Assembly: GCA_020284085.1 (NCBI GenBank)
Contig: JACEVL010000671.1
Location: 2,109,217-2,173,216, forward strand
DNA length: 64,000 nt
Direction of reading: 5' to 3'
Source: Aporrectodea caliginosa
Taxonomy: Eukaryota > Annelida > Clitellata > Crassiclitellata > Lumbricidae
Notes under the pieces: generated by a model
Databases searched by the model: none
What the model saw: only the letters and a program-made list of their open reading frames with translations
What the model was told of the DNA's origin: nothing
Program-made: the position numbers and the translations under genes
Shown here: positions 1 to 35,406 of the stretch, piece by piece
Position numbering within the stretch: the stretch's first letter is position 1
Layout: each line of letters starts with the position of its first letter

Positions 1-111
1 TACATACATACATACATACATACATACATACATACATACATACATACATACATACATACATACATACATACATACATACATACATACATACATACATACA
101 TACATACATAC
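1..111. repeat. (TACA)n microsatellite
   Basis: The window opens inside an almost perfect four-base TACA array of about 28 units. Its left end lies outside the window, so the true length is unknown. It lies upstream of the first visible receptor exon, probably in an intron of that gene. Confidence 0.97.
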
Positions 112-254
112 TATCAGCCCTGAATGAGAATTCGTTGAATGCATGGCTCTCCGTGTTTGCGGGACCTTGCCAGTGGTGACTCTTCTAGTCATCTGTTATT
201 CGAGCTGTGTTCGTTTTCGACTGACTGTGTGGTCATATTGACTCTAACATCATT

Positions 255-325
255 TAGAATAGCGCAGGGAGCGCCTCTGAGTAGGAATCTTTAAGGGGGC
301 GTTATATAATTTTTGGAATGAAAAA
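255..325 (+). mobile_element. 3' tail of a non-LTR retrotransposon (tail family)
   Basis: The block reads GGAGCGCCTCTGAGTAG, a short spacer, then GGGGGCGTTATATAAT and an A-rich end. The same block ends recognisable reverse transcriptase relics elsewhere in the window (for example 58,890-58,970), so this is read as the 3' end of a truncated element. No coding sequence precedes it here. Confidence 0.6.
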
Positions 326-689
326 ATGAACGACCATGTATATATGCCTTATTGGTTACCTCGTTCGTTGCCCTAACTAACATTGCCACTAGCCTATTCT
401 TCTTTAGTAACTAACTGTTAGAGCACAGATAATATTTGCTATCTCAACCCATTTAATAACAAACTGTCAGAGCTGAGACAATTTTTCCTCGCTGTTACCT
501 GTTACAAGTTGCGACCAACATCAGCTTGATGTTGAGATTAAACGAAATTGATAGATTGATTGATTGCATACAATCTTGCATACGTATGTTCGCATGTACG
601 TGTATGTATGTATGATTGTTGTATGTATGTTTGTGTACGTACGTGCGTATGTATTGTTTGTTTATTGCTTGATGACTTGTCTGTTCCAC

Positions 690-790
690 CGACCCGGACC
701 TCCACGGTCCAGCACAGAAGTGTTGCTGTGATCGGCCCATCCTCCTGGGCGGAAAAATGGTTGAAGAAAAATAAAAAGAAGGAGTGAATG
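690..790 (+). pseudogene. Fragment of non-LTR retrotransposon pol C-terminus
   Basis: The + strand encodes STVQHRSVAVIGPSSW, the conserved C-terminal signature of the non-LTR pol relics in this window (a Thr-x-Gln-x-Arg, then V-x-GPS/T-x-W-N pattern). It then runs into A-rich sequence. Only about 25 codons are recognisable. It is a dead fragment; a second copy of the same signature lies at 1117. Confidence 0.55.
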
Positions 791-867
791 CAACAAAAAT
801 AGAAAAAGTATAAGAGAAAGTAATAAAAAGTAGACAAAGAAGGAAGGAAGTATTGTATTGTATTGTA

Positions 868-925
868 TTTGAACACTTGTTATAGCGCCCCTACCAGATT
901 GCCCATTCAGAGGCGCTCGTAAGTG
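868..925 (-). mobile_element. 3' tail of non-LTR retrotransposon, minus orientation
   Basis: The + strand reads TATAGCGCCCCT, then CAGAGGCGCT, the reverse complement of the tail block described for 255-325. It is preceded by a TTGTA repeat that would be the element's terminal simple repeat. No pol coding sequence is visible beyond it. Confidence 0.5.
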
Positions 926-1116
926 GCGTAATGAGGGGCGGGGGCGGCACCCGGGCGCAGGACAGGGCGGCTTCTGACAATTATAGCATGAGTAAAAAGG
1001 TCATCAGAATTTTGGCGGAAGCAATAAAGAAATTTTCCGGAAATTCCAAAATGAAGTGCCAAGGGCGGGCATTTTGGGCCGTCACCCCGGGCGGCATTTC
1101 AGCTCCGTACGCCACT

Positions 1117-1345
1117 GCTTCCACGGTCCAACACAGAAGTGTTGCTGTGATCGGCTCATCCTCCTGTAACAAGCTGCCTAACAACCTGCGACACGAACTC
1201 CTTAACCTCTCTTTGCCTTTTTTCCATAAACGTTTTAAGACCGTTTATCTCAATCGTGGTGTTATTGTGTTGTTAGGTCGGGAGCGCCTCTGACATATGC
1301 CTCTCCTTGAAGTGGCGCTATATAAATTTGCAATTCTCATTACCA
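1117..1345 (+). pseudogene. Non-LTR retrotransposon pol C-terminus plus 3' tail
   Basis: The + strand reads through the pol C-terminal signature (STVQHRSVAVIGSSS, then LPNNLRHELLNLSLPFF). It continues into the 3' tail block GGGAGCGCCTCTGAC, then GTGGCGCTATATAAAT at 1285-1332. This is a 5'-truncated copy that ends 45 bp before a receptor exon. It explains an apparent 120-codon open frame here that is not a host gene. Confidence 0.7.
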
Positions 1346-1389
1346 TTGTAATCATGTGTATGTATGCTGTGTGTTATTCTTCTGATCAG

Positions 1390-25909
<24,520 letters not shown>

Positions 25910-26264
25910 TACGCCCCTGCAGACCGAACTCTGGTAGTCCCACCCCAAAACACAGATCGCATTCCGTACGTGTAGGAGGGGTGAAGAAATGGAGGCGGAG
26001 GGCCTAGAGGGATTGAACCCTCGTCCTTCGCTGAACTGGTGATATTACTTTGCGGATTTGAAACACAAGTGTCTAGGGCCTAGACTCTAGGCAGATCAGA
26101 CTGAGATTAAAGTGTGGATTGGAACTTACCGGAATGAAAAGTGACCTAGATTCATCCAAAGAATTAGGTCAAGTACGATTCGGTTCTTCAAGTTATGTTA
26201 TACTAAACTATGTTATGTTAGGTTATTTAATGTTATGTTGCAATGTTCTGTTATGGTCATGGTC
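25910..26264. other. 3' flank of the receptor gene
   Basis: Presumed 3' untranslated region. I do not see an unambiguous AATAAA within the first 350 bp. A TTATGTTA-rich stretch begins at 26,195. Confidence 0.4.
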
Positions 26265-26490
26265 GCAACCACGGTCCAGAAGTTGGGGGACCTACTAGAA
26301 TGTCTGAGTGGGGAAATGCGAGCGCAAAGCTGCGAGTGCCGAAAGCAAGAAGCCCCCTAACGACTATGGGGTATGGAGGAGCGTCGTAAGCTCCCCTATC
26401 GGGGTCTGGAGCGTAGCCGACACAATTTTGAGCATTTGATACCAAATGGAGTGCATTTTGGGCTCTGTTTACCTCAAAAATTTTCACCGA
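26265..26490. repeat. Dispersed repeat pair, copy 1
   Basis: Shares GGGGACCTACTAGAA, CTAACGACTA, TAAGCTCC, TATCGGGGT and a long block AATTTTGAGCATTTGATACC AAATGGAGTGCATTT with 26,785-27,020 in the same orientation. No coding frame of note. Likely an ancient non-coding transposable element. Confidence 0.8.
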
Positions 26491-26784
26491 TGATTTCGCT
26501 ATAAAAGTACCGGTACCTAAACCATCTCGATCAGTGAAAAAACATGACTTTATTATATGAGGAAACTGAGATTGTAGGTTTTAGAAGAACACCACTCGCA
26601 GTAGCAGCATTAAAAATTGAATTGTCCTAGACTTCTACCGCGAGAGTTAGACGAGTTTTAAAAAGCGATATAAGTAAAGTTTTAGAGTGAAATTATACAG
26701 CAACATTCTGCACTGAATTCTGATTGACTTAAGTTTAACGGCTTTAGCCTGACCCTTTATTTTATCGGCAGCAGGGCCAGCGAT

Positions 26785-27020
26785 TTGTTGGGGAAGGGAC
26801 CTACTAGAACGTCCGAGTGGGGGATTGCGAGTGCGGAATGCGCACAGCCGCCATTGCAGAAGGCAAAAAGCTCCTAACGACTAGGGGTATGAGGGAGCAT
26901 TGTAAGCTCCTCTATCGGGGTGTGGGACGGAACCCCGTAAACTGACGCAATTTTGAGCATTTGATACCAAATGGAGTGCATTTGGGGCTCTTATTTACCT
27001 CAAAATTTTCAAACGTTGGG
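26785..27020. repeat. Dispersed repeat pair, copy 2
   Basis: Second copy, about 520 bp after the first, roughly 80% similar by eye. Followed by GGGGGGGACCGTCCCC (27,019-27,035). Confidence 0.8.
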
Positions 27021-27104
27021 GGGGGACCGTCCCCACCTGTTCCAAAGTTGGGTGGACGCGTCCCACGGGTCCAATAGGGTGGTTGCGTCTATGGATATGG
27101 TATT

Positions 27105-27165
27105 GGTATTGTATCTATAAATTTATATAGCGCCTCTCGCAGTGCACACGAATCAGAGGCGTATG
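27105..27165 (-). mobile_element. Non-LTR tail, minus orientation
   Basis: AATTTATATAGCGCCTCTCGC then AATCAGAGGCG: inverted tail block preceded by TTGGTATTGTAT. Confidence 0.5.
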
Positions 27166-27559
27166 TTACATTATGTCATTTTATGTTGTTATTTAAATGG
27201 TGTTTTTTGTCAGTTTATAATACATTTTAATTTATTGTAATGTAATGCAATTCTGTTATGTCAAGTTATGTTACTATTATGTGTGTTACGTTACGTTACT
27301 TTATGTTGTGTTAGGTTATGTATTGTAATGTTAGGTAAGGTATAAGATGAGATACAGTTGGGTGCGGTAATAATTTGGTAGTTTAAACCGGCAAGGGAAA
27401 GTAGTGAGCTAAGGTAAGGTAAATAAATGTTGCACATCGACAGTCCTTTATTAGGGGCTGAAGGAAGTTTTCGGTGATCGATTTTTTTATTTCTATAGCG
27501 CCACAATGATAACGGACATGTCATTTATTGATGACGCTCCAAAGGCCATAGGGGGATCT

Positions 27560-27895
27560 TCTGGTTAGCTGGACAGATGGAGAGACAGACATAGACAGAC
27601 GGAGATAGAGAGAGAACGAGACAGAGAAAGACAGAGAAACAGAGAGAGAGAGAGAGAGAGAAAGACAGGGACATAGAGACAGAGACAGACAGATATAGAG
27701 AGAAAGCAACAGAGAGAGATACAGAGACAGACAGACAGACAGAGATAGAAAGATAACGAGACAGAGAAAGACAGACAGAGACACAAGGAGAGATACAAAG
27801 ACAGACACAGACAGGCAGGCAGAGAAAGCAACAGAGAGATACAGAGAGAAAGACAGATAGACAGAGACAGACAAAGACAGACAGACAGACACAGA
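27560..27895. repeat. (GACA)/(GAGA) purine-rich array
   Basis: About 330 bp of GACAGAGA-type repeat producing long artificial frames (Leu-Ser-Val repeats on the minus strand). Confidence 0.93.
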
Positions 27896-28194
27896 TGGAT
27901 TATGCCTTGGGAATAATCTCTTTCTTTGGGATGGACGTCGCATAAGACTCGAACGATTTACTTCCACGAATCGATTTGAAGTAACTGCGAACAACGCACG
28001 TCTAATCGAAATGGAAACTGAAACCTAAATGCAAAAAACAAAACCTGAACTGGAAAAGCGAAACTGTACATAACTTTAAACAGTTACTGTAAAATATGAA
28101 ACGGTTAAATTAAAACCTTGAAGTGCATCTTACACAGCATCTCAGTGTTTCTTTGATAATACTTCCAGGTCCTCACACGAAGCATACCTCTGAA

Positions 28195-28330
28195 GATATC
28201 CTCTCTGTCTACCTGTCTATCTGTCTGTTTATCTGTCTGCCTGTCTGTCTATCTGTCTGTGTGCCTTCGTGTTTGTCTGTCTATATGTCTGTCTGTCAAT
28301 ATGTCTCTTTATATGTCTGTCTGTCTCATG
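28195..28330. repeat. (TCTG)n microsatellite
   Basis: Imperfect TCTG/TATC array. Confidence 0.93.
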
Positions 28331-28569
28331 AGTACACATGGACAATCGTTATCCAGTGAATGCCAAAGTACTCCATGGGGGGGGCGTGACATTTGCGATT
28401 TAGCCTAGCATTTTTATAGCGCCTTTTCATGCGGATTCGATCGCTTGACGATTTGAGACGAGGTTTCCTTGTGTCATCATCGATTGCTTGTTGGATCTCG
28501 ATTTACATGTGCGTATATGTTTGATTATTATGTGTGTGTGCGTGTCTGTAAGAGTTTATATGTGTGGAT

Positions 28570-28732
28570 GTCTATATGTATGTATGTCCGTATGTATGTA
28601 TGTATGTATGTATGTATGTATGTATGTATGTATGTATGTATGTATGTATGTGTGCGTGTGTGCATGCGTGCATGTCTGACTCTATGTATGCATGTATGCA
28701 TGAATAGGCCTACATGTATGTATGTATGTATG
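28570..28732. repeat. (TATG)n microsatellite, left flank of a retroelement insertion
   Basis: Nearly perfect TATG units at 28,573-28,650, then degenerate to 28,732. TATG repeats resume at 30,215, on the other side of the inserted element. Confidence 0.93.
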
Positions 28733-30214
28733 CAATGGATAAGAATGAATATTCTTTGGGAATCTTTTTGGATTTGGCCAAGGCTTTCGATACCATAGAT
28801 CATAGTATTCTCTTAAAAAAATTAAGCCTATATGGAATTCGAAATGTCCAGTTAAATTGGTTCAGGAGTTACCTGGAAAACAGAATGCAATTGGTCAGCT
28901 GTAATGGAGCTCGCTCCCCTCTTAAACCCATCGAATACGGAGTGCCTCAAGGCTCTATTCTTGGTCCCCTACTGTTTATCCTTTTCATTAACGATCTTCC
29001 TAATGTCTCTTCCACTCTTTTCTTTATACTATTTCCAGATGATACTAATATATTCTATTCTCACTCTTCCTTGGAATTCCTAATTGAGCATGCCAACACT
29101 GAACTGGTAAAAATTGCTAAATGGTTCCAAGTGAATAAACTAACTCTAAACTTAGATAAAACAAATTTTATATTATTTAGATCCTATAAAAAACCATCTC
29201 CTCCAGTATTGCCTAATTTAAAAATTATGAATACTCCCATAGCCCAAGTTCAATCCTCCAAGTTTCTAGGGGTCTATGTGGACCAACACCTATCATGGAA
29301 GGAACACATAACAAATATCGCATCTAAGGTTGCTAAAATATTAGGAATTTTCTCACGGATAGCTAAATATTACCCCAACAGGCCCGATCCTCTCTCTATT
29401 ACACTCTCATTTACCCATATTTAACCTATTGTAACATTGTGTGGGCCTCTGCTTATAAATCTAACTTATCCAAGCTTCAGATTCTTCAAAAAAAGCGATT
29501 AGATTTATAGCCGGTCTCCCCTATGCATCCCATACAGCCAAGGAGTTTCTTGATCGTAATATATTAAAACTAGAGCAAATAAGGAGATATCAATTAGGGG
29601 TATTTATGTACCGTTATAATTGTAATCTACTGCCTCTTATATACCAAGACTTTTTTCGACCTAACTTGGGCATCCGTCACCATCCATCCAGAAACCCCAG
29701 AGCCTTCCTTATTCCATTTGCCCGTACTAACACAAGACTCTCTTCTATTAAATGTATAGGACCGAGAACGTGGAATGCAATCCCTATTGAAATACGATCC
29801 TTATCTAGCCTTCATCTATTTAAACGGAATTTACGTGACTATATTTTAAGGGCTTCATCAGTTACTCCAGGACACTCATTATTAACACTAAAGGTTTCTT
29901 ACTGTAATGTTTTAATTCTCTGTGATTACTAAGGCATAATAAAATGTGCCTTCATACCGCTGTTAACTGTACACACTAGTTAAGTTTTAAATAAGTCTGA
30001 TCAAGATTAATGTTTATCATTTAATTTGGTTTGCATTGGCCACACTACTTTCTGTTATACGATTACCCCAGGTGGCCCTGGTTAGCGGGACCCTTCGGCC
30101 CCTTATGGGTCTCCTTGGTAACATTAACTTGTTTTGCCGATGTATTTCTGTTGTTGATTACTCTTTTTTGTATGTTTTCGGTTACCGAATAAAAAATCAA
30201 TCAATCAATCAATC
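28733..30214 (+). pseudogene. 5'-truncated non-LTR retrotransposon (CR1/jockey-type RT)
   Basis: The + strand frame contains FLDLAKAFDTIDHSILLKKL, GVPQGSILGPLLFILFINDL, the catalytic block as FPDDTNIF, LNLDKTNFI, and SKFLGVYVDQHLSWKEHI. It then shifts frame near 29,400 and again at an A-run near 29,490. The rest reads to GPRTWNAIPIEIRSL, FKRNLRDY and a stop at 29,930. Untranslated 3' sequence ends AAAAAATCAATCAATCAATC. The usual Ala before the two catalytic Asp residues is Pro here. The element is bracketed by TATG repeat. Truncation, frame breaks and the Pro make it inactive. Confidence 0.88.
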
Positions 30215-30290
30215 AATGTATGTATGTATGTATGTATGTAATATGTATGTATGTATTTGTTTATTTATTTATTTATTTATTATTTATGCA
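30215..30290. repeat. (TATG)n and (TTTA)n, right flank of the retroelement
   Basis: TATGTATG directly after the CAAT tail, then ATTT units. Confidence 0.9.
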
Positions 30291-30334
30291 GGTATATAAT
30301 TATGCAGGCTCTATTGTATTTTGTATTTTATCTG

Positions 30335-30395
30335 GGCATTTATAAAGCTCCTCTAGCAGTAATGACTATTCAGAGGCGTTCCAGCGTGGGCACTC
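30335..30395 (-). mobile_element. Non-LTR tail, minus orientation
   Basis: GCATTTATAAAGCTCCTCTAGC then ATTCAGAGGCGTTCC: inverted tail block with two changes. Confidence 0.45.
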
Positions 30396-30599
30396 CGAAG
30401 AAACAAAAAAGTTTTCAAGCAACGGACCGAAGAATGTATGGAACAGTACATGTATGTCTGTCTGTCTCTCTGTATGTATGTATACATGCATAGGCCTATT
30501 ATGTATGTTTGTATGTATGTACTCACGCACTGATGTGTGTATGCATGTATCATGTGGTATTTGGCCATTGCGTTTGTTTGATTAGGAAGATCGTGTTTG

Positions 30600-31600
30600 A
30601 TCAGATGGCTCTGACGAATTGATCACGTGGTCTTGATTGGCGTGACTTAACTGGGTGAACAGGTGAGACAGAACCAGTTGGCGTAACGAGATTTTTAGGT
30701 TGGGGTGGTGATTTTATGGCAAAAAGCGTAGAATAGTAGATACAGGCTATGTGAAGTCGAAAAGAAACTCATATTATGATTAGATTAGATTTGATGAGGT
30801 TAGATTCAAGTAGATTAGAGCACTGCATAGTTGATTAGATTAGATCAATAAAATAAAATAAAATAAAATAAAATTAAATTAAATGAGAGTTGATTGGACT
30901 ATATTAGATAATAGAGAGCACAGTAGATCTGAATTGATCGTAATAGTTTCGAATAGTGTATGGTAAAACAAATTAGGTTAAATTATATTAGATTGGACTA
31001 GATTATATTGGATTGGAATGGATTGGATTAGATTAGAGAAAAGAATAGGAGAAAAGATTAGAGAAGATTAGAGATGATTAAAGAAGGATTACATTATACA
31101 ACACATTACACCACCGCGTTACAGAGGATCAGATTACATCAGGTCAAATCAGTTCAATTCGAAGACAAAATCGCAGTAGGGCCTCGTCGTATTTACATTC
31201 TGTAAACATTTTCTCCAATTGACCAGTTGTCAATCAACGTCGATTGGGCGTGGCCAGTGTTGTCGCACTTCTTTATAAAGGGAGGCCCAGGGGGAGACGG
31301 ATTAGTGGCACTGATCAGAGTCGCCAAAGCAGAAGGATAGGCAGAGGGACGGAGAAAGACAAGGAGGCAGAAACGGACAGAAAAGAGGGAGACAACCGCG
31401 AAGACAGAGACAGTCGTCGACCAGGAATTTGAACTGAATTTGTTTCCGAATAGGTGAGAGATGATCTTATCTTAATTTACTTTATTGTACGATTAGCTTA
31501 TCTTAGATCATCTTTCCCTATCTTACTTTGCATTATATTGTTATACCTGTGCGTTATCTTACCATAACTTAAGATACCTTACCTCATCTTACCACACACA
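30600..31600. other. Intergenic, no gene seen
   Basis: Contains GATTAGATTA-type degenerate repeats (30,780-31,090), an AAAAT run (30,850-30,885), and a purine-rich patch (31,330-31,420) with a 62-codon frame of no recognisable domain. Confidence 0.5.
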
Positions 31601-31604
31601 TTAA

Positions 31605-31745
31605 CTTCATTCATTCGTTCAGTCAGTCATTCATATCGAACATTTATATAGCGCCCCTTCAAGAAAACTACTCAGAGGCGCTCCCAACTCCAGCACGTCC
31701 AATAAGAACAGTGTTAAGGTGAGAAAAGAACATAGGAGAGAAGGT
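31605..31745 (-). mobile_element. Non-LTR tail, minus orientation
   Basis: ATTC-type repeat, then GAACATTTATATAGCGCCCCTTCAAGAAAACTACTCAGAGGCGCTCCC and about 70 bp of element body ending AAGAACATAGGAGAGAA. The same body is present at 62,760-62,890. Confidence 0.75.
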
Positions 31746-32530
31746 ATGATCCCCTTATCTTACCCCATTTACCTGTTACCTTGCTTTATCTTACCATACC
31801 TTGTTGAAACTTTCCTCAACGTAACCTACCTTTCATAATCTAGATCCATTTATTAGTTAGTTAGTTAATTGGCAGCTTCTATTGCGCCGGTGTCTAATGC
31901 ACAATGCTTCAACCGATGGCATACCAAAACCAAGCCGTAGTCAGGTTAACATCCAAAAGATCAGTCCGTAAGAGACAGAGAGACAGCCTATGGTAGCTGA
32001 ACTATTTTTAAAAGTAAGTCTTAAGATGAAAACGAAGTGACATAAGCGACTGAGCAGAGCGGACAGACAAAGGGAGAGAGCTCCAAAAAGTAGGTCCAGC
32101 ACCGAAAAAGCTCCTTCGACAAGAACAGTTCTACTTTAGGTATAGTGTTGTCAATGCCACTCAGTGGCTAATTCAGCTGGATCCCGCCGAATTTCGGATC
32201 TGGAACCTCGGATTTGAAATCCGCCACCTGAAACATGAGATGCACTACCGAAAAGAGTAGAGTAGACCAGTCACCTAAGTGTATTTCTGTTACAATTATC
32301 GACCATATGCACTTTGTTTCACGCATGCTTATCCGAATAGCAAATAGTTAATCAATCTGTTATAGATTCGCCAGTTAGGCTTACACGTAACTCTTAGATT
32401 TGCAAAGATTTGGAGATCCGACAACTCTGCAGAAGTACATTTTAACCATTGTCACCATCATAGTCAAGTCATCGTCATGTATTGTTCTGCATTGGATTTG
32501 TATTGTATTTTACTGTATGGTATTGTATAA
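31746..32530. other. Intergenic upstream of the intermediate filament gene
   Basis: No coding frame. A short GACAGAGA patch occurs near 31,970. Promoter elements of the downstream gene, which may lie here or in an upstream non-coding exon, could not be identified. Confidence 0.4.
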
Positions 32531-32768
32531 GCGAGGGCACAGAAGCTGACTGGTTAGAACGCTCGGTCTGTAACGCGGAGATTACGGGTTCGAGCCTCGC
32601 CCGAGGCAGTTATTGTGCAAGGTCCTTGAGGAAGTCCTTCGCTCACAATTGCTCTGCAATACGGTTGTATCTGCGACATCGTCGTGTGTGCACTTCAGAA
32701 CTTTGGAAGGAGGGTAATATCAAAGTACAGTTGTATTGTATCGTATTGTATCCTATTCCATTGTCTTG
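32531..32768 (+). mobile_element. tRNA-derived SINE with (ATTGT)n tail
   Basis: Head GCGAGGGCACAGAAGCTGACTGGTTAGAACGC (A-box region) and GGGTTCGAGCCTCGCCC (B box GTTCGAGCC). It is followed by a body of about 120 bp and a GTATTGTATC-type tail ending at about 32,765, only 24 bp before the start codon of the filament gene. Confidence 0.8.
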
Positions 32769-32791
32769 TAGTTTCAGTTGAATCCCTCAGA

Positions 32792-33336
32792 ATGGATGGT
32801 GGTTCAAGTTCAACGGTCCGGACGACTACGACCTATGAGACGAAGTCGTCCAACTACCAACCGGAAACCGCGGCCTACCGAACAACGATCACGCCACGCC
32901 ATCTGGTGATTCAGCGCAGTGGTTACGGGCCTGTGGGGGCCACCGGTGGGGTCGCGTCCAGCGTCAGCATACAGCGTGGGTCGATGTTTGGGTCGTTCGG
33001 GGCCGGGCCGGGGGGCTATGCCACCGTCACCACCACCGGGGTCAACTCCGTCAAGAACACGAGGGAGCAGGAAAAGAAGGACATGCAGGACCTCAACGAA
33101 AGGTTTGCCTCCTACATCGAGAAGGTGAGGTTCCTTGAGGCACAGAACAGGAAGTTGGCCGACGAGTTGGACAAGCTCAAGTCCAAGTGGGGCAAGGAGA
33201 CGGCACAGGTCAAGGCCATGTACCAGGCGGAGCTCGACGAGGCGAGGAGGCTGCTCGACGAGGCCGAGAAAGAGAAGGCGCGGCTAGAGATCAAGGTTGC
33301 GTCGCTCGAGGAACAACTAGACGAACTGAGGCAGAA
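32792..33336 (+). CDS. IF exon 1: head, coil 1A, start of coil 1B
   Basis: Starts MDGGSSSTVRTTTTYETKSS. Donor GTAAGT directly after 33,336. GC-rich compared with its surroundings. The coil 1A consensus LNERFASYIEKVRFLEAQN starts at residue 101. The first bases of the intron pass into a TCTG microsatellite. Confidence 0.95.
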
Positions 33337-35337
33337 GTAAGTCTGGGTGTCTGTGTGTTCCTGTCTATCTATCTGTCTGCTCTCTGTCTGGCTGATTGTC
33401 TGTCTCTCTTACTCACTGTCTGCCTTTCTCTTGAGTCTGCCTCTTTTCTGTCTGTCTGTCATATCTCTCTGTCTGCCTCTCTTTCTGGCTCACTGTCTGT
33501 CTGCCTATCTGTCTGTATTGATCTTCTATAATATTATGTCTGCTTGTATGCCTGTCTGTCTATCCGCCTCTCTTTCTGAATGTCTGCCTGTCTCTTTTAC
33601 ATGTCTGTTTGTATGTCTTTATGTCTATCTCTGTGCCTTCCTCTCTATCTGTCAATCTGACAGCCATTATGTCTGACCGTCTGACTTTCTCTTCTATCTG
33701 TCCGTCATTCTGTCTGTCTGTCTATCTTCTTGCCTCTCTGTCTGTCTGTCTGACTGCCTCTATGTCTGACTGTCTGCCTTTCTCTTCTAACTATATGTCA
33801 TTCTGTCTCTTCTATATGTCTGTCTGTCTGCCTCTCTTTTCGACTCTCTGCCTTTCTCTGCTATCTGTCTGTCTGCCTGTCCCTTCTGTCTGTAAACCAT
33901 CCGCCTACAACTCTATTTTCATTTGTGTAGCGCAAATACACTCATTTAGTCTACAAATCAAACTTCAGTCCATGTTTTAGAATAAACAGTCTGTCCAGCA
34001 AACACTGAAGTTCTCTGCCCAACCTTGTTTCCAGTAGGGATTGAGGAGGTGTGAATTATGAGGTCATTTGGTACGGTAACACACCACCGTGTTTTTGACG
34101 ATACACGTTGGAAGCGCAAATATCTCGCCCCGTCTGCAAATACCCCACACGCGGGCGCGGGCTGTCTGCCCTAACCTGCTGTAACTTGCCCGGTTTCGAA
34201 CCCGGTTTGTTTGGGGTAGAGAAGGCCGTGCTTATATGACAACCGCACGTTCACCTTTGAAAATTCACTCATGCGTGAAGAAAACTATGGTTCATTGAAA
34301 GGCCCGTTGGTGCGGATTACAGAAGCACTTGAAGACTCAATGAACCATTAAGACATTTTGGAAGGTTGTTTGTTGTTTAACATGCGCTCTGTAAATGCCA
34401 ACATGTTATGAGGATTTGACGAGTGGGTCATGACATCTAAGTACTACGAACTGAGAAAATATCAGGGAACAAAAGTACGATGGAGATAACAAAAATTCCT
34501 TGGAGAAAGCTAGTACCAGGGAGATAAAGTACCATGAAGGTGAAACACTTTAATGGGATTAGTTACCTGGGAGATAAAGTACCATGGTGATAAATTGTCA
34601 TGAGCATAAGGACCTACGGGGATATATTACCTGGAAGATGAAGTTCAGGAAGACATGGGCGTATTTAGGGGGTGGTTTTACGGGTTCACAACTTCACATC
34701 CCCCAGAATAGATGCATAACTGGAATACTGGTATTAAAAACTAAAAATGTACAAAAATGAGACCATTTCCAATGGAAATCCCCGAAAGCTTAAAATCCCT
34801 CCGAAATTTTGTCCTGACTACGCCCCTGCAGGAAGATAAAGTATGATTGAGATAAAACCTCCTTGGAGATAAAGTACCAGGGAGATAAATTACCATGAAG
34901 ATAAGGCACCAGAGCATGAAATACCTTGGAGAGAGAAGGCATCCTGGAAATTTTAATCTTCGTCAACCTGATCCCCTATTATGCAGATAGAACAGCCCAG
35001 CGATGATCTTGTTGTGCAGATTGGACGAGGCCAATCGTACAGTCATCGAGCACAGAGAGCAGATCGAGAGACAGAACCAACAGTTGGCCGACTATGAAGC
35101 CGAGCTGAACCTTCTTCGTCGCCGTGTTGAACTTCTGGACAACGATCGCATCAAGGACAAGAAGCACATCGCTCAACTGCAGGAGGCTCTGAACAGGGCG
35201 AGGATCGTAAGTGCTCCGAAGACACATTGGAGCAGTGCTCCGGGTGATGCCCGTTCTTAAACCACGAACACCACTTTTTAGAGTCACTATACTTCCAATC
35301 ATATCACTGCTAATACTTTCTTCCTTTCTGTAGTATA

Positions 35338-35406
<69 letters not shown>

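Noticed and set aside
32684..32791. Upstream in-frame Met extending the IF protein by 36 residues
   Set aside because: That sequence is the SINE body and tail, and the family head begins naturally at MDGGSSS.
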